Source: Arion vulgaris
Taxonomy: Eukaryota > Mollusca > Gastropoda > Stylommatophora > Arionidae
Direction: 5' to 3'
Assembly (NCBI GenBank): GCA_020796225.1
Contig: CM036762.1
Location: 18,399,286 to 18,463,285 of the forward strand
Length of the DNA stretch: 64,000 nt
Positions 1 to 10,540 of this stretch are shown here, one piece after another. Below the pieces are notes generated by a model. That model worked only from the letters and a program-made list of their open reading frames with translations. It did no database searches and had not been told where the DNA came from. The position numbers were made by a program, and so were the translations under genes. Within the stretch, counting starts at the first letter, position 1; each line of letters starts with the position of its first letter.

Positions 1-240
1 TTCTTGAAAAGTTGGTTCTGTTCAACTTATTGTTGTTCCTTGTAACAAACATCATCTGTTTTCATTATACATTTTTGTCTGATTCCTTCCCAAGTTTTTG
101 ACTTTTCTAAAAGTTGCTGATATGACAAGTTTGATTGTCATCAAAGTATTCTTTAAGAAACGTATCTGTCACAGACTAGTCAGTCTTTCCTGCCTTAGTT
201 CTGTAACGTGATCCATCTTTATTTCTAATTGTCCGTATGT
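1..240 (-). repeat. Distal upstream flank of a receptor cassette whose gene lies left of the window
   Basis: This stretch repeats nearly word for word at 5950-6190, 36060-36300 and 61480-61755, each time at the far upstream end of a minus-strand receptor cassette. It carries the same run of short landmarks, such as gttcaacttattgttg and cctgccttagttctgta. It therefore marks the edge of a further cassette whose receptor should lie beyond the left edge. No coding potential is visible. Confidence 0.75.
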
Positions 241-480
241 AGTTCAGGTACCATAAAGTAGGTATGAAGATGCTTGTCATCTTTTGTTGTTGAGCTGATA
301 GTGAGATGTTTGGATGTCTGATAGTACTGATCATGAAAAGTTAATCTTGGCTGACAATTTGAAGGTGTTTGAAGGTGTTAACACCGTTAACACCTGTTAA
401 CACCGTTAACACCTTCAGATTGTCAGCCAAGATGAACTTTTCATGACCAGTACCATCAGACATCCAAACATCTCACTTTC
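230..480. repeat. Large imperfect inverted repeat (hairpin, arms about 70 bp)
   Basis: Positions 299-370 and 408-478 are reverse complements with only a few mismatches. Landmarks are gagatgtttggatgtctga on the left and tcagacatccaaacatctc on the right. The centre (375-410) is itself made of gttaacacc/ggtgttaac blocks, so the whole piece could fold as one long hairpin or cruciform. Positions 230-310 are also inverted at 1305-1385, so a LINE-W fragment is bracketed by inverted copies of the same DNA. Confidence 0.75.
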
Positions 481-494
481 TTTCTTTCTCGAAT

Positions 495-1300
495 CCTGTA
501 TGCCTCACAGCGTCAGGTCAGGAAGAGATTTCTAAAACGGGCCCTAGTATGCGCTTCGTAGATAGTCTCTTTCGTCGCCTCTGTTATCTCTGAGGTCCAT
601 CTTTTGCGTGGCCGGCCTTTTGCTTTGTACCCATTGTATCGGAGCAGCATTGCTCTTTGAGGTGCACTGTCTGATGGTAATCTGCTTACGTGACCGAACC
701 ATTTAATTTGTTGTTTCTTGATAAGTCTAGTACTGATGTTGTACCCACTTTTTCCTGATGTCTTCATTTCTCAACCGGTCTCTTCTTGTTACACCAGCAT
801 TCTGCGTAGACACTTCATCTCTGTTGTGACTAGTTTTCTTCTATCGTTTGTTGTCAGCGTCCAGGTTTGGCACTGGTAACATAATGTGGGAGAAAGATTG
901 TGTTGAACATTGCTCTTTTTGTGTTCATGGTGACGTGTTTGCATCTTAAAATTGGCGCCATTTGCCTATCATTTGATTTGCTTTGTTGCATCTGTGTTGA
1001 ATTTCATTAGTTATTCTTCCATTTGCTGAAAAAATGCTCCCCAGGTATATGAAATCTTTTACTTGATTTAGTAGATGATTATCGATGGAGATGTTGGTAG
1101 TGTTTTCCTCTCTGGCGAATGTCATTACTTCTGTTTTGTCGATGTTAATTCTCATGTTGTATTCGTTACATGCTAACTGGAGTCTGTTGATGTGTTGTTG
1201 TAGCTGTTCTTCTGTTGTTGATATGATTGCCTGATCGTCTGCAAAAGAAATTCATTTAAGAGTTCTCCGACGTTGTTTCCTTCGGTGGTGTTAGCTATTT
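495..1300 (-). mobile_element. LINE-W: 3' part of a non-LTR retrotransposon (reverse transcriptase C-terminal half)
   Basis: Read on the minus strand, the piece starts near the catalytic FADD motif (F-A-D-D-Q, about 1232-1247). It continues with NIDKTEVMTF and FIYLGSIFSANG at 1155-950, the connection region typical of non-LTR reverse transcriptases. It ends with IKWFGHVSRLP and GRPRKRW at 700-590, the usual C-terminal signature. At least two frameshifts separate these parts and everything upstream of FADD is gone, so this is a dead 5'-truncated copy. Related fragments lie at 2595-3605 and 17865-18190. The clade is uncertain: RTE- or Jockey-like. Confidence 0.8.
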
Positions 1301-1319
1301 TACAAACATCTCACTGACA

Positions 1320-2590
1320 GCTCAATAACAAATGATGACAAACATCTTCATTCCTACTTTATGTTATCTGAACTACTTACAGACAACGAAACTTCCTCCT
1401 CGTTTACTCTACATTAACCACTTGTTAAACCACTCTTTGTATGTTCTCCTTCTAATTCTCGCCTTCGTTCGCCATAATATCATGAGTAGACTGGGCGCCT
1501 GGTATGGCTCTTCTGACTGATTTTATTTTGATTACTCAGGTATGTGTATGTGATTTTCAGTGTGCCAGCCAGTTGCCTACAGATCCCTTGGCCAGCAAAT
1601 ACTGTATCTGCTTGCTTGTTTTTTGTTTATTTGTCTGTTAGGTGGTGGATTAAGCCTCTATGTGGCAGAAACACGCACTTTCAACCTAAGATTGGTGTCT
1701 TTTTCGTGATATCAGAGTGTAATGGCATTTTATCTTGTTGTAGCCATGTGACCTGGGACTAGCCCTAGAACGAACTTTGTGTTGAATATTGTGATCTGGT
1801 AAGTGTGGAGTCCTGATAATGACATTTGGTCCTGTTCTGGATGTAGCCCTGATAATGGCTTTTTGTGTTGATCTGGTTATAGTTCTAAGAAGGAATTTGT
1901 GTCGTTCTGTGTAGGATTCGTCTGAAGTAGCTGGCTGACTGGTGCCATGGTGGTATTATTGGCGGACTCTTCTCCTTGACGGCTAGTGTCGCGAAGACCT
2001 GTGTGATGATGGTAATCGGTCGGTGGTCGAGCCCCGTTCTTTCTGGTTTACGTCTTGTAATGTCAGTTTGTTGCTTGGTACTGACTAGTTGAAGTCCTGA
2101 GGAGGATTTTATTCTCTGAGTGGAATGTGGGCCGGCTAGTCTCTTGGGAAGAACTTGGATTGGTTATAGTCGTTGTAGTCATAAATAGATGTGCTAATTG
2201 CTCTGATAGTGTATGTTTTGTTTGGGCTCGTCTCTATAAGTCGTATACACACACAAATAAAAACGTGAATTAAGCTAATCCATCTCTCTAGAACAGCGAC
2301 CACTATTGACCAATACATTTGCAGCATACAAAGCACCTTGACAGCACAGACTATATCAGACTTACACTCAAACACATTGTCACGCTTCCCATCCCAATAT
2401 AAAGATTGGGATTCGTCTCGCTTCCAAAGTCATGTTATTCAAATTGTGCATCTACATGCTAATGCACAAAATAATTGTTATTCTTGCAAGCTGCTTATAA
2501 ATCTTATGTTATAACTGAAAGATATTGCAGAAAATAGCATAATTGATTCCTTCATTTTCTCTAATCATTGTTTTACCTCAGGATACCAGT
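1320..2590. other. Non-coding stretch; dispersed-repeat scraps only
   Basis: No gene is supported here. Positions 1640-1730 (gattaagcctctatg...tttcaacctaag) resemble 12690-12770. Positions 2320-2590 resemble the downstream flank of the other receptor cassettes (58790-59010), sharing cacgattcccatccca-like and attgcagaaaatag landmarks. Short reading frames in this interval show no recognisable protein features. Confidence 0.5.
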
Positions 2591-2614
2591 ATTTTAAAAA
2601 ATATTTCTAGAGCG

Positions 2615-3340
2615 GTCTATTGTGTGTGCTTCATAAAATATTTCTATTGTGTGTGCTTCATATAATATTTCTATTGTGTGTGCTTCATATAATATTTCTA
2701 TTGTGTGTACTTCATATAATATTTCTATTGTGTGTGCTTCATATAATATTTCTATTGTGTGTGCTTCATATAATATTTCTATTGTGTGTACTTCATATAA
2801 TATTTCTATTGTGTGTACTTCAAAATAATATTTGATTGTGTGTCTTCATATAATATTTCAATTGTGCTTTGCTGCTCATATAATATTTCTATTGTGTAAG
2901 TGCTTATAAATATTTTATTTGAGCTTATATAATATTCATATTGATGTTACTTCTTAATCATTTTTATTGGGTGTGTTCATAAAATATTTCTAGTCTATTG
3001 TGTGCTTCATATAATATTTCTATTGTGTGTACTTCATATAATATTTATATTGTGTGCTTCATAAATATTTCTATTGTGTGTGCTTCATATAATATTTCTA
3101 TTGTGTGTGCTTCATAAATATTTTATTGTGTGTGCTTCATATAATATTTCTATTGTGTGTACTTCATAAAATATTTCTATTGTGTGTACTTCATAAAATA
3201 TTTATATTGTGTGTGCTTCATAAAATATTTATATTGTGTGTGCTTCATAAAATATTTATATTGTGTGTACTTCATAAAATATTTCTATTGTGTGTGCTTC
3301 ATATAATATTTATATTGTGTGTGCTTCATAAAAAATATTT
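2615..3340. repeat. 27-bp minisatellite inside a LINE-W fragment
   Basis: About 25 tandem copies of a 27-bp unit built around attgtgtgtgcttcatataa and aatatttct. The middle (2840-3000) is degenerate and both ends are regular. Because 27 is a multiple of three, the array reads as a CVLHIIFLL peptide repeat on the plus strand; I treat that as an artefact. The array lies between LINE-W landmarks (tctagagcgg at 2607 and ggtaatctgctta from 3434). A similar single-copy 27-bp stretch occupies the corresponding place in the LINE-W copy at 542-570. Confidence 0.9.
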
Positions 3341-3399
3341 GTAAAATATTTCTATTTTGGCTAAATATTGTACAAATCTTTGTTATTATATCACTGTCA

Positions 3400-3605
3400 G
3401 AGAGTCTTTCTTTAGCCACTGTTAATCTGCATTGGTAATCTGCTTATATGACCGAACCATATTATTTGTTGTTTCGTGATGAAGTTTAGTACTGATGTTG
3501 TACCACTTTTTTCCTGGTGTCTCCATTCCTAAACCGGTCTCTTCATGACACTCCCAGCATTACACGTAGACACTCCATCTTTGTCGTGACACGTTATTAC
3601 TAATC
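3400..3605 (-). mobile_element. LINE-W fragment, distal part
   Basis: Matches 660-840 closely (ggtaatctgctta, accgaaccat, tactgatgttgtac, aaccggtctcttc). It also matches 17990-18170 in the next cassette. Together with 2595-2615 it forms the LINE-W remnant into which the 27-bp satellite expanded. It lies in the downstream flank of receptor 1 and has no open frame. Confidence 0.75.
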
Positions 3606-3751
3606 TCATTATGAGTAGACTCAGCTATATTTATTTTGCTCGTTTTTTTATATTTGTTTGTTGCCTCATGTTTCCTGTAAACACAACCATTAAGAGAAGA
3701 ATTAGAATAAAGTTTTTTTGGTTTTTAGAAAATGAATGTCTAGAACAGATT

Positions 3752-4831
3752 TCAAGATTTTATCTCGTGGTATTCAAAAATCTGGTAAAATTGGGCTCTG
3801 TAGACAGTATTGACCAGTAGATAAATTAATATCGGTATCGAACAACCGAGTACACTGAAGTCGTACGCTATATTCCACAAGATGATGCTCAGATTTTCAA
3901 ACGGACCGGTATTAATGTTTGGTATCGTATTGTATATAGTAATCACCACAATTCTAGGCAGACCACAAACTGTTAATGTAATCGCTAGTGCCAATACCAC
4001 CTTTACCAACTTCCTTTCTTTTGTGGATAAATTGACCTTTGACTTCTGAATGGTTGCTTCTAGCGTGTGCGAGAATGATACAGAGCGAACATTTGAAGAT
4101 ACTTTTAATGCATGTATCATCCAAACTGTGCAGAAAATTACGATAATAAATGATATTTCTGATAAAGCCAAACTTACTGTAATATCATATATCATTTCTA
4201 CCCTCACTGTTTCTTCTGTAATCTGAGATGTAAATATATTTCTAGTTAGTTTGGTATTGTTGACGCATGATGCAGATTCTGCTAGTTTGTTTAACCACTT
4301 TATTCTATTTGTAATAAATAAGGGAAACGAAGTGCTGATGAGTATAATGTAGATAGCGAGTATAACGATAACACAACGATATCTTGTAAATATCTTCCTG
4401 ACTTTAAACGGAGAAACTACACAGAAACATCTTTCTATTGATATCAGGGCAGTTATCCAACAAGAGCTCATGTATACAATGTTCATTATACACGCAAAAC
4501 TGAAGTACCCTAGTGACATCACGCATGTAGCACTGATAGGATAAAACATGTTGAGAAATGTACCCATATTGTTAGTTGCACGAAAGAATGTTACTGAAAA
4601 ATCGGTGACCGAGAGAGCAAACAATTCAACACTCATACTGTCTTTGAGACCAAGTCTCCAGTAGATGATAATATTGAAGAGATTACCGACACAACCAAAT
4701 ATCGAAATACAAAGTCCAACAAGTGTAGCCGACACATCTTGTTCAACAGATTGAAGAGCATGGGGAGAAATTAGTGAACTATTTGTACCTTGGATATCCG
4801 CATCTGCATTTAGTTGGTTTAACGTAGTCAT
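3752..4831 (-). CDS. Receptor 1: rhodopsin-like (class A) GPCR, putative chemosensory type, intronless
   Basis: A 359-residue seven-transmembrane receptor in the plasma membrane; the ligand is unknown. TM1 is about 33-57 with a GN pair. TM2 is about 67-89 with ALSVTD. TM3 ends in IERC at 132-135 in place of DRY. TM4 is 151-173, TM5 214-240, TM6 274-300 with CGLP (289-292) instead of CWxP, and TM7 314-339 with IPILIY (332-337) instead of NPxxY. NSS and NNT are possible glycosylation sites. I place the start at the ATG at 4831. The frame stays open three codons further to a TTG at 4840 but holds no earlier ATG, and a stop follows at 4853-4855. The intact single exon and conservation with receptors 5 and 6 suggest a working gene. 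The chemosensory role is inferred from tandem expansion, not shown by sequence. Confidence 0.9.
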   Translation of the reverse strand: MTTLNQLNADADIQGTNSSLISPHALQSVEQDVSATLVGLCISIFGCVGNLFNIIIYWRLGLKDSMSVELFALSVTDFSVTFFRATNNMGTFLNMFYPISATCVMSLGYFSFACIMNIVYMSSCWITALISIERCFCVVSPFKVRKIFTRYRCVIVILAIYIILISTSFPLFITNRIKWLNKLAESASCVNNTKLTRNIFTSQITEETVRVEMIYDITVSLALSEISFIIVIFCTVWMIHALKVSSNVRSVSFSHTLEATIQKSKVNLSTKERKLVKVVLALAITLTVCGLPRIVVITIYNTIPNINTGPFENLSIILWNIAYDFSVLGCSIPILIYLLVNTVYRAQFYQIFEYHEIKS

Positions 4832-4854
4832 TGGTATCAAAGATAAAGGTAATT

Positions 4855-4876
4855 ATGTAACATATAATAGCATCTG
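4855..4876 (-). promoter_or_regulatory. Possible TATA-like core element upstream of receptor 1
   Basis: Read on the minus strand, gctattatatg lies about 30-40 bases upstream of the ATG. The same motif with its surroundings (tacgtgattacc or a variant on the coding side) is kept upstream of receptors 5 (48307-48322) and 6 (60276-60291) and of the pseudogenes. Conservation may only reflect recent duplication, so promoter function is a guess. Confidence 0.25.
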
Positions 4877-6190
4877 TTTGTAATGTGTTAGACAAACTCA
4901 CAGTCACTGTAACGTTTAGTTAACTGTGATGAAACCAGTTTAATTGGCAGTACCTTAGTTACACAACATACAATGTTGAACTATGATGCTACATACAATG
5001 ATGAATCTGTTATATTAAGATTGTAGAAATATGCGCTCAAATATTCCACAAGTAAATGTTACTTAGATGGACAGAGAATGTATTTAAACATCTGGACATT
5101 ATTTGAGATACAAGGAAAAAAGAGAGATGACAACTTCAGCTACAAATTCTAAATGCTAAGTTCTTTGAGATATTTAACACATCACAGAACTATCTATTTA
5201 TAAAGCTGCTTATTTATCTAGTCCTAGTTATAATGATAAAACATTTTCTTTGCTAAGTCAATTAAATTGATTCATGTAATGTTTAATATAAGTATCTTCA
5301 AACACTCACTATCGTAATGTAATAACACGTTGTTTTCGAAATAATAATTGATCACTATTTCGAGTGGAGGATTTTAAATTTCCATAGATTACCTAATTTT
5401 AACATTGGTCAATGAATCATTAATTGTATAGATGAACAGATGTATTGGTTAACAAGCCAAAGTGGTGATATTCTGACATGGTACTAATCGTTTTGAAGAG
5501 TCGCAAATTTCACGGGGAAACGTAAACACGTTTTAATTGGATAACATTTATGTCAACTTTATAACTAGAAGCAAACTATTTTCTACAGTCTTTTCATTTT
5601 TTTTTCTCTTTGATATTCAAATAGACCAACTACACTACCTCCACATTTGTAATTAATGTTAGCGATGTTCGTCTCCTTTCTAGTACGTAAATCAAACAAC
5701 ATATAATTATCGTCGTTTCGTTCATCACAAGCAGCTTATTCTAATTATGATCTGATGGTCTGTTCTGTTATTATCTAGTTGTTTTCTTGATTAGTTTTAG
5801 TGACATAGTATCCGCTAAATTATGTATCTATTGCGTATTAGTTTATTTCAATTGATTAACAAAATCATAATGTTTTCTTTAACAAGTATATATTATAAAT
5901 ATTATTTAGTTCATCTATTCTATAGCGTTCTACATGGCGACTTTGTTATTTGTTTCTTGTAAAGTTGGTTGTGTTCAACTTATTGTTGTTCCTTGCAATA
6001 AACATCGTCCGTTTTTATTATAAATTTATGTCTGATTCCTTCGCAAGTTCTTTTTTATTTTTCTTAAATTTGTTGATATACGCAAGCTCAGCGTCATTAA
6101 AGTATTCTGTTAAGAAACGTATTTCCCAGACTACCAGTATTTCCTGCCTTAGTTCCGTATTGTGTTCCATCTTTATTTTAAATTGTCATC
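4877..6190 (-). repeat. Upstream flank of receptor 1, conserved among cassettes
   Basis: No gene is seen. Much of this flank recurs upstream of all other receptors: 19373-20045, 23687-24355, 30621-31485 continued at 35810-36300, 48240-49525 and 60208-61755. Shared landmarks include a long AT-rich stretch, a t-rich or tc-rich tract near 5590, and a distal block at 5950-6190. This shared flank defines the duplicated cassette. Confidence 0.75.
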
Positions 6191-6194
6191 CACA

Positions 6195-6970
6195 TAAAGA
6201 TTATCATTCCATGACCAGTATCATCAGACATCCCAAAACTCTTTAAGAGTGGTTTCAGCCTCACTGTGGTTTTGCAATCTCTGGCAAGGGATTTCCAGAC
6301 CATGGTGTCTGTATCGAAGTATTTTTGAAACACTTTAAGAATGTCTTTGTCCCTTTTCTCTGTTCCCCAGCGGTCGTCGTACATCATCTGTCTGTGATAT
6401 GTTTTTCAGGCACCCTTTAACGTGACCGATCCATATTTGAAATCTTGACTCTCGTGAGGACTTCGGTTTCTGAAATTGTGTCCTGCCATTTTATTGTGAA
6501 CAATCTGCGGAGATAACTTCTGTAAAAGTGGCTTATTATTTTTTCCTGTCAGTTATACACTGGCAGTGTCTCACTGGCATACAGCATTGTGGTTAGCATT
6601 ATGTCAGGTAAGCTCTCATCTTGTGGCGATATTTATCCCTTCGCTCGCACACAGTAGTACACAGTCTTCCAATGCATCAATTGTTGGTGGATATCATATT
6701 ATGACTTCATAGCGAATGTTTAGTGCTTTAGATAGAATGCTGCCTGTCACATGGCAGGAGACTTTTGGTATTTAATATTGACGACTTGGTTGGGTAGGCC
6801 TACAGTTTTTTAGGGGTAGGCTAAAACATGATCTTATTTTTCCTGGTGTTAATGGTAAGGCCAAACATAGACCATAGACACAACCCGTCCATGTAGATCT
6901 GCATATCTTCCTTAAAGTTGGTAGTGATCGATGACATAGACGGCACAAGATGCATGATTCCTTCAAGTTG
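6195..6970 (-). mobile_element. LINE-Y fragment (3' part)
   Basis: Homologous to the 3' part of the longer LINE-Y at 12870-16420 and to 36300-37720 and 61800-62050. Shared plus-strand landmarks are ctgtatcgaagt, aagaatgtctttgtccc, gtcgtcgtacatcatct and tggtgttaatggtaa. The minus strand keeps a decayed FGLTIN-like connection region near 6850. Frameshifts are frequent. The same fragment occupies the same place in three cassettes, so it was present before cassette duplication. Confidence 0.75.
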
Positions 6971-7350
6971 GTAGAGCTTTTTATCGCTGTCTCGGTTATT
7001 GAGACATTTTCGCTGGGAAACTGTTACAAAGAAAGATTATTGCCTTAGTCGTTCGGGAAATAGCCCGCTTGCTTCTGACAAATCGTTTATCTCGAGTGCG
7101 TCCGCTTCTTTGATGTATCGCGTTCATATTCTTTAAGATCATGTGTAGTGTTCCAGCTATTTGATTCATATAAAAGCAACATAAATATCTTCTCATCTCA
7201 AGAATAGATTGACAGAGATATTTAAATGTGTGCAGGAAAATACGATTAGGGAAAGCTGTGTTGAAGTCATTAAAGCGAAACACGTAAACAACGAAGGACG
7301 CAGTTTTGACGTGTCCATGAGCTGCATGACTGTGGTATTGCCAGTCTTGA
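6971..7350. repeat. Cassette-shared non-coding segment
   Basis: Closely matches 37690-38230 (gacacaagatgcatgatt, caaatcgtttatctcgag, cagggatttattgcgat-like end). It joins the LINE-Y fragment to the I-like LINE in both cassettes. Short frames exist on both strands but none is recognisable. Confidence 0.6.
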
Positions 7351-7984
7351 ACGTATAAATGGATTCTCTGCATTGCAACGGAGTTCGTGCGTGTAGACAG
7401 GGATTTATTGCGATTAACCAACAACTCCTTACAGCCAGAACAACGTCAGATACTACACAGATGTGTCGGAGACACGGCCACCAGAAAGGTCGAAGGTGTA
7501 AACCTGGAAAACGTGCGAGTGTCATAAAAGTGTGTGAGCGACTGGATGGAATAAATATACGCATCATCTACTGAAATTGCGCTAGTGTAAACACAGACGA
7601 CCGGTATTCGACAAACTTCTGTCTAATGCCGACATCATTGCCTTGTAAGAAACCATTCAGGGAGAAGGGACAGTCTGCACTGCCAGCTTAATAACTGTTA
7701 TAATAGGTGACATCTTGGATGGTCACTTGTGAGTGGAACTGTGATGCCATACAGGTACATGCTGTTCGTGCGCAGACTCCTGTCCCATGCGTCATGTATA
7801 TGCTAATAGTTGATGTATATGCTAACAGCGACAACGTGGATACACTGTAGTGGCAACGTTTGCTTAGTCAGGTCGAGAAAAATATGTTCTTATTTTAAGA
7901 CTTCAACACCAGGGTAAAGCAATAGAGAAATGATCCTACCAGCAGACAAGACGAGATGTAAGAAGTAGTGTTGGACACGTAATC

Positions 7985-8130
7985 ACAAAGTACTATAGTT
8001 TTAAAATTACAAAAACAATGACAATATGCAGCAACGTTTCAACCAACAAGGCCTTTATCGGAACGTTGCTGCATATTACCATTGTTTTTGTAATTTGTAA
8101 AACTACAGTACTTTGTGATTACGTGTTTCA
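7985..8130. repeat. Perfect-looking hairpin derived from a Penelope-like element arm
   Basis: The left half (7985-8058) and right half (8061-8125) are near-perfect reverse complements with almost no loop. Landmarks are cacaaagtacta / tagtactttgtg-like ends and gcagcaacgtttc / gaacgttgctgc at the centre. The same arm sequence is found at 26140-26230, 28890-28975, 38945-39055 and 54740-54825. It sits inside the endonuclease part of the I-like LINE and so is younger than that insertion. Confidence 0.85.
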
Positions 8131-9639
8131 CAATCAAATAGTTTTACTGCAGTCTCATCTATATTAAGAAGAAATGTTGCAGACCGCAGATGTAGTCTAC
8201 ATCAATGATATCAAAGCAATCAGATTAGCAAGTCGACCAGGTGACTGATAACGTCATATTTTTGGCATTAGTGAATTCCACTTTGTTGCCACTGTACAAA
8301 TGTAGTATTCTGGGATAGTATAACAGTCATCACTGTCCGTGCATGATCCTGGTTTAGAAACGCAAAACATGGGAACACGGGTAATGCGCGCAAAACGTTC
8401 ATTAAGACACAATATGACAGGACAATGTCAGAGAGATTATGCGCTGTAAACGGGAAAAAAATGACAGAACCTTCGGGATGGAATTAAAAGGAAACTGAAG
8501 CCTGGCAAGACAAGAAACGAGCTGTTAAATTTGGTAATAATACTATGAGAGTCACTAGCACACAACATGAATACAACAAGGTCCTAGAAACGGACATAAT
8601 CGAGAAAACGGTGTACTTAAGACTTATAAAAATATAGCAATAAGCGTCACATGAAACGAAGTTTTCTGTGCGCTGAAAAATCCATGTCAACGTTCTGGAA
8701 ATTTCGCCATCGCGCGAGGAATAGATTTTCCGGATTTTCATATCACAGACCACACCTGGAAGAAATCGGATGAGAATAAGGGGGTCAGTCTTTTTCGGAC
8801 GCTATATACAGCAGACAAACCAGAGTGGTGAGGCTAAAATACTGAGGACCTAGAGGGCAGTAGCATATCTATGCTGTGATGCGGCGTTGAATGAACTGTG
8901 TGTCATTACTGATGCCCTCAGGTCAACAATTAAAACGGCAGGCAACACAGCTCCAGGTCCTGATGGCATTCAATATCAAAATGTTAGCGACCTAGAGAAT
9001 GATGACATTGAGGACCTCGCCAAGGAATTCGACGTTAGCATTCAGGGTGATGAGATCATGGAGCTGTAGCTCCACAACTACCTACTACAATGGCCTAAAT
9101 CTAACAAATATTGCTCCCAGAAAGCTAACTACAGAATCACTGCAATGCAATTAGTGATGAACAAGCTTCTGGAGTAAATCATAGCACGTCGATTCGCATG
9201 GGACTGCCATATTTTCCCACCTACTCTTTGAGGTTAAATGTCCGGAAAGGAGACATGGTGTAAACGCTGCAGTATTTGCCTATGCTGTCTTCGATTGGGG
9301 GTTCCATGCAGGTATCGAAATATATGCAGTGGTCGTGGACTTGGAAGACGCATGCAACAGAGTGCCCTACGATTATCTCATGCCCCAGATTATCAAATTC
9401 CAGGGCACCCTCTATTCATAAGATGGATAGCTGCTGTGCTGTTCAAGAGAAACGTTGTACTACGACATGATGTTTGGTCATCTGAGTCGGTTACAATATA
9501 TTTAGTTTTGCCACAAGACACTCTCTTTTCTGTTTCACCATTCTTATTCAACATAAACACAGTGATAATCACAGTACAACAACTAGATGGAAGAGTAGAA
9601 CATTGTCATTGTTTATGACATTCTGTTGTATAGAAAGGG

Positions 9640-10120
9640 GATAAACAGAATGAGTTTGCCGTAGAGTACATGTGGAACTTGATGACATCACTGAATGGTG
9701 TGATAAGAGACAGAAATGAGATTGCTGGTAGAGTACATGTGGAACTTCACAACATCACTGAATGGTGTGATAAGAGACAGAAATGAGATTGCCGGTAGAG
9801 TACATGTGAACTTCAGCATCACTGAATGGTGTATAAGAGACAGAAATGAGATTGCCGGTAGAGTACATGGGAACTTGACACATCACTGAATGGTGTGATA
9901 AGAGACAGAATGAGATTGCCGGTAGAGTACATGTGGAACTTCACAACATCACTGAATGGTGTGATAAGAGACAGAAATGAGATTGCCGGTAGAGTACATG
10001 TGGAACTTCACGGCATCACTGAATGGTGTGATAAGAGACAGAAATGAGATTGCCGGTAGAGTACATGGGGAACTTGACGACATCACTGATTGGTGTGATG
10101 TTTCTGAAGCACCAATGAAT
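9640..10120 (+). repeat. 67-bp minisatellite inside the I-like LINE reverse transcriptase
   Basis: Seven copies. The landmark gtagagtacatg recurs at 9661, 9728, 9795, 9858, 9922, 9989 and 10056, spacing 63-67. The unit encodes part of the RT just after the active site (DRNEIAGRVHVELDDIT). The same stretch is single copy in LINE copies 2 (about 39795-39870) and 3 (about 43100-43150). 67 is not a multiple of three, so the expansion destroyed the frame. Confidence 0.9.
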
Positions 10121-10156
10121 GCTACAAAAGCAGCAGCAACATGGTTCTACTTAATG

Positions 10157-10540
10157 ATAGCCGTCCATGGCAAGCGATGATGACAACAGTCTCAGACTTG
10201 TGTTGATGCTCCTCTCTGGTGTTTGCAAAGGTGACTGTAGAGTCCAGTCCTAGAACACAATCCCCTACCACAGGCAGGGCATACAAGATCACCGTTAGAG
10301 ATGTGGGTGTTGTGTGTTTTGTCTTTTTGCGCAGCTATCGTTCTCTGCGCCTCAATTGCCCGACGATTCTCAGCTATGCGTGTTCCTCTTGTGTTGTTAC
10401 AGCGTTACATCTGGCGATCTTGCAAAGGAATTACCAACATGTGATGTTTATATCGAAGTACTTAGAGACTTTAAAAGTATCTTTAACTCGTTTTATCTGC
10501 CCACCAACTGTACATCTGCCCACTTCAAGCTCGCCATGCA
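10157..10540 (-). mobile_element. LINE-Y 3'-end insertion inside the I-like LINE
   Basis: Positions 10157-10525 match 12873-13225, the 3' end of the long LINE-Y. Shared landmarks are atagccgtccat, gcaagcgatgatgacaac, gactgtagagtcca and gttgttacagcg. The I-like LINE coding sequence stops before it (ATWFYL) and resumes after it near 10545, judged by copy 3 at 43145. It is therefore a short 5'-truncated insertion. Confidence 0.75.
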
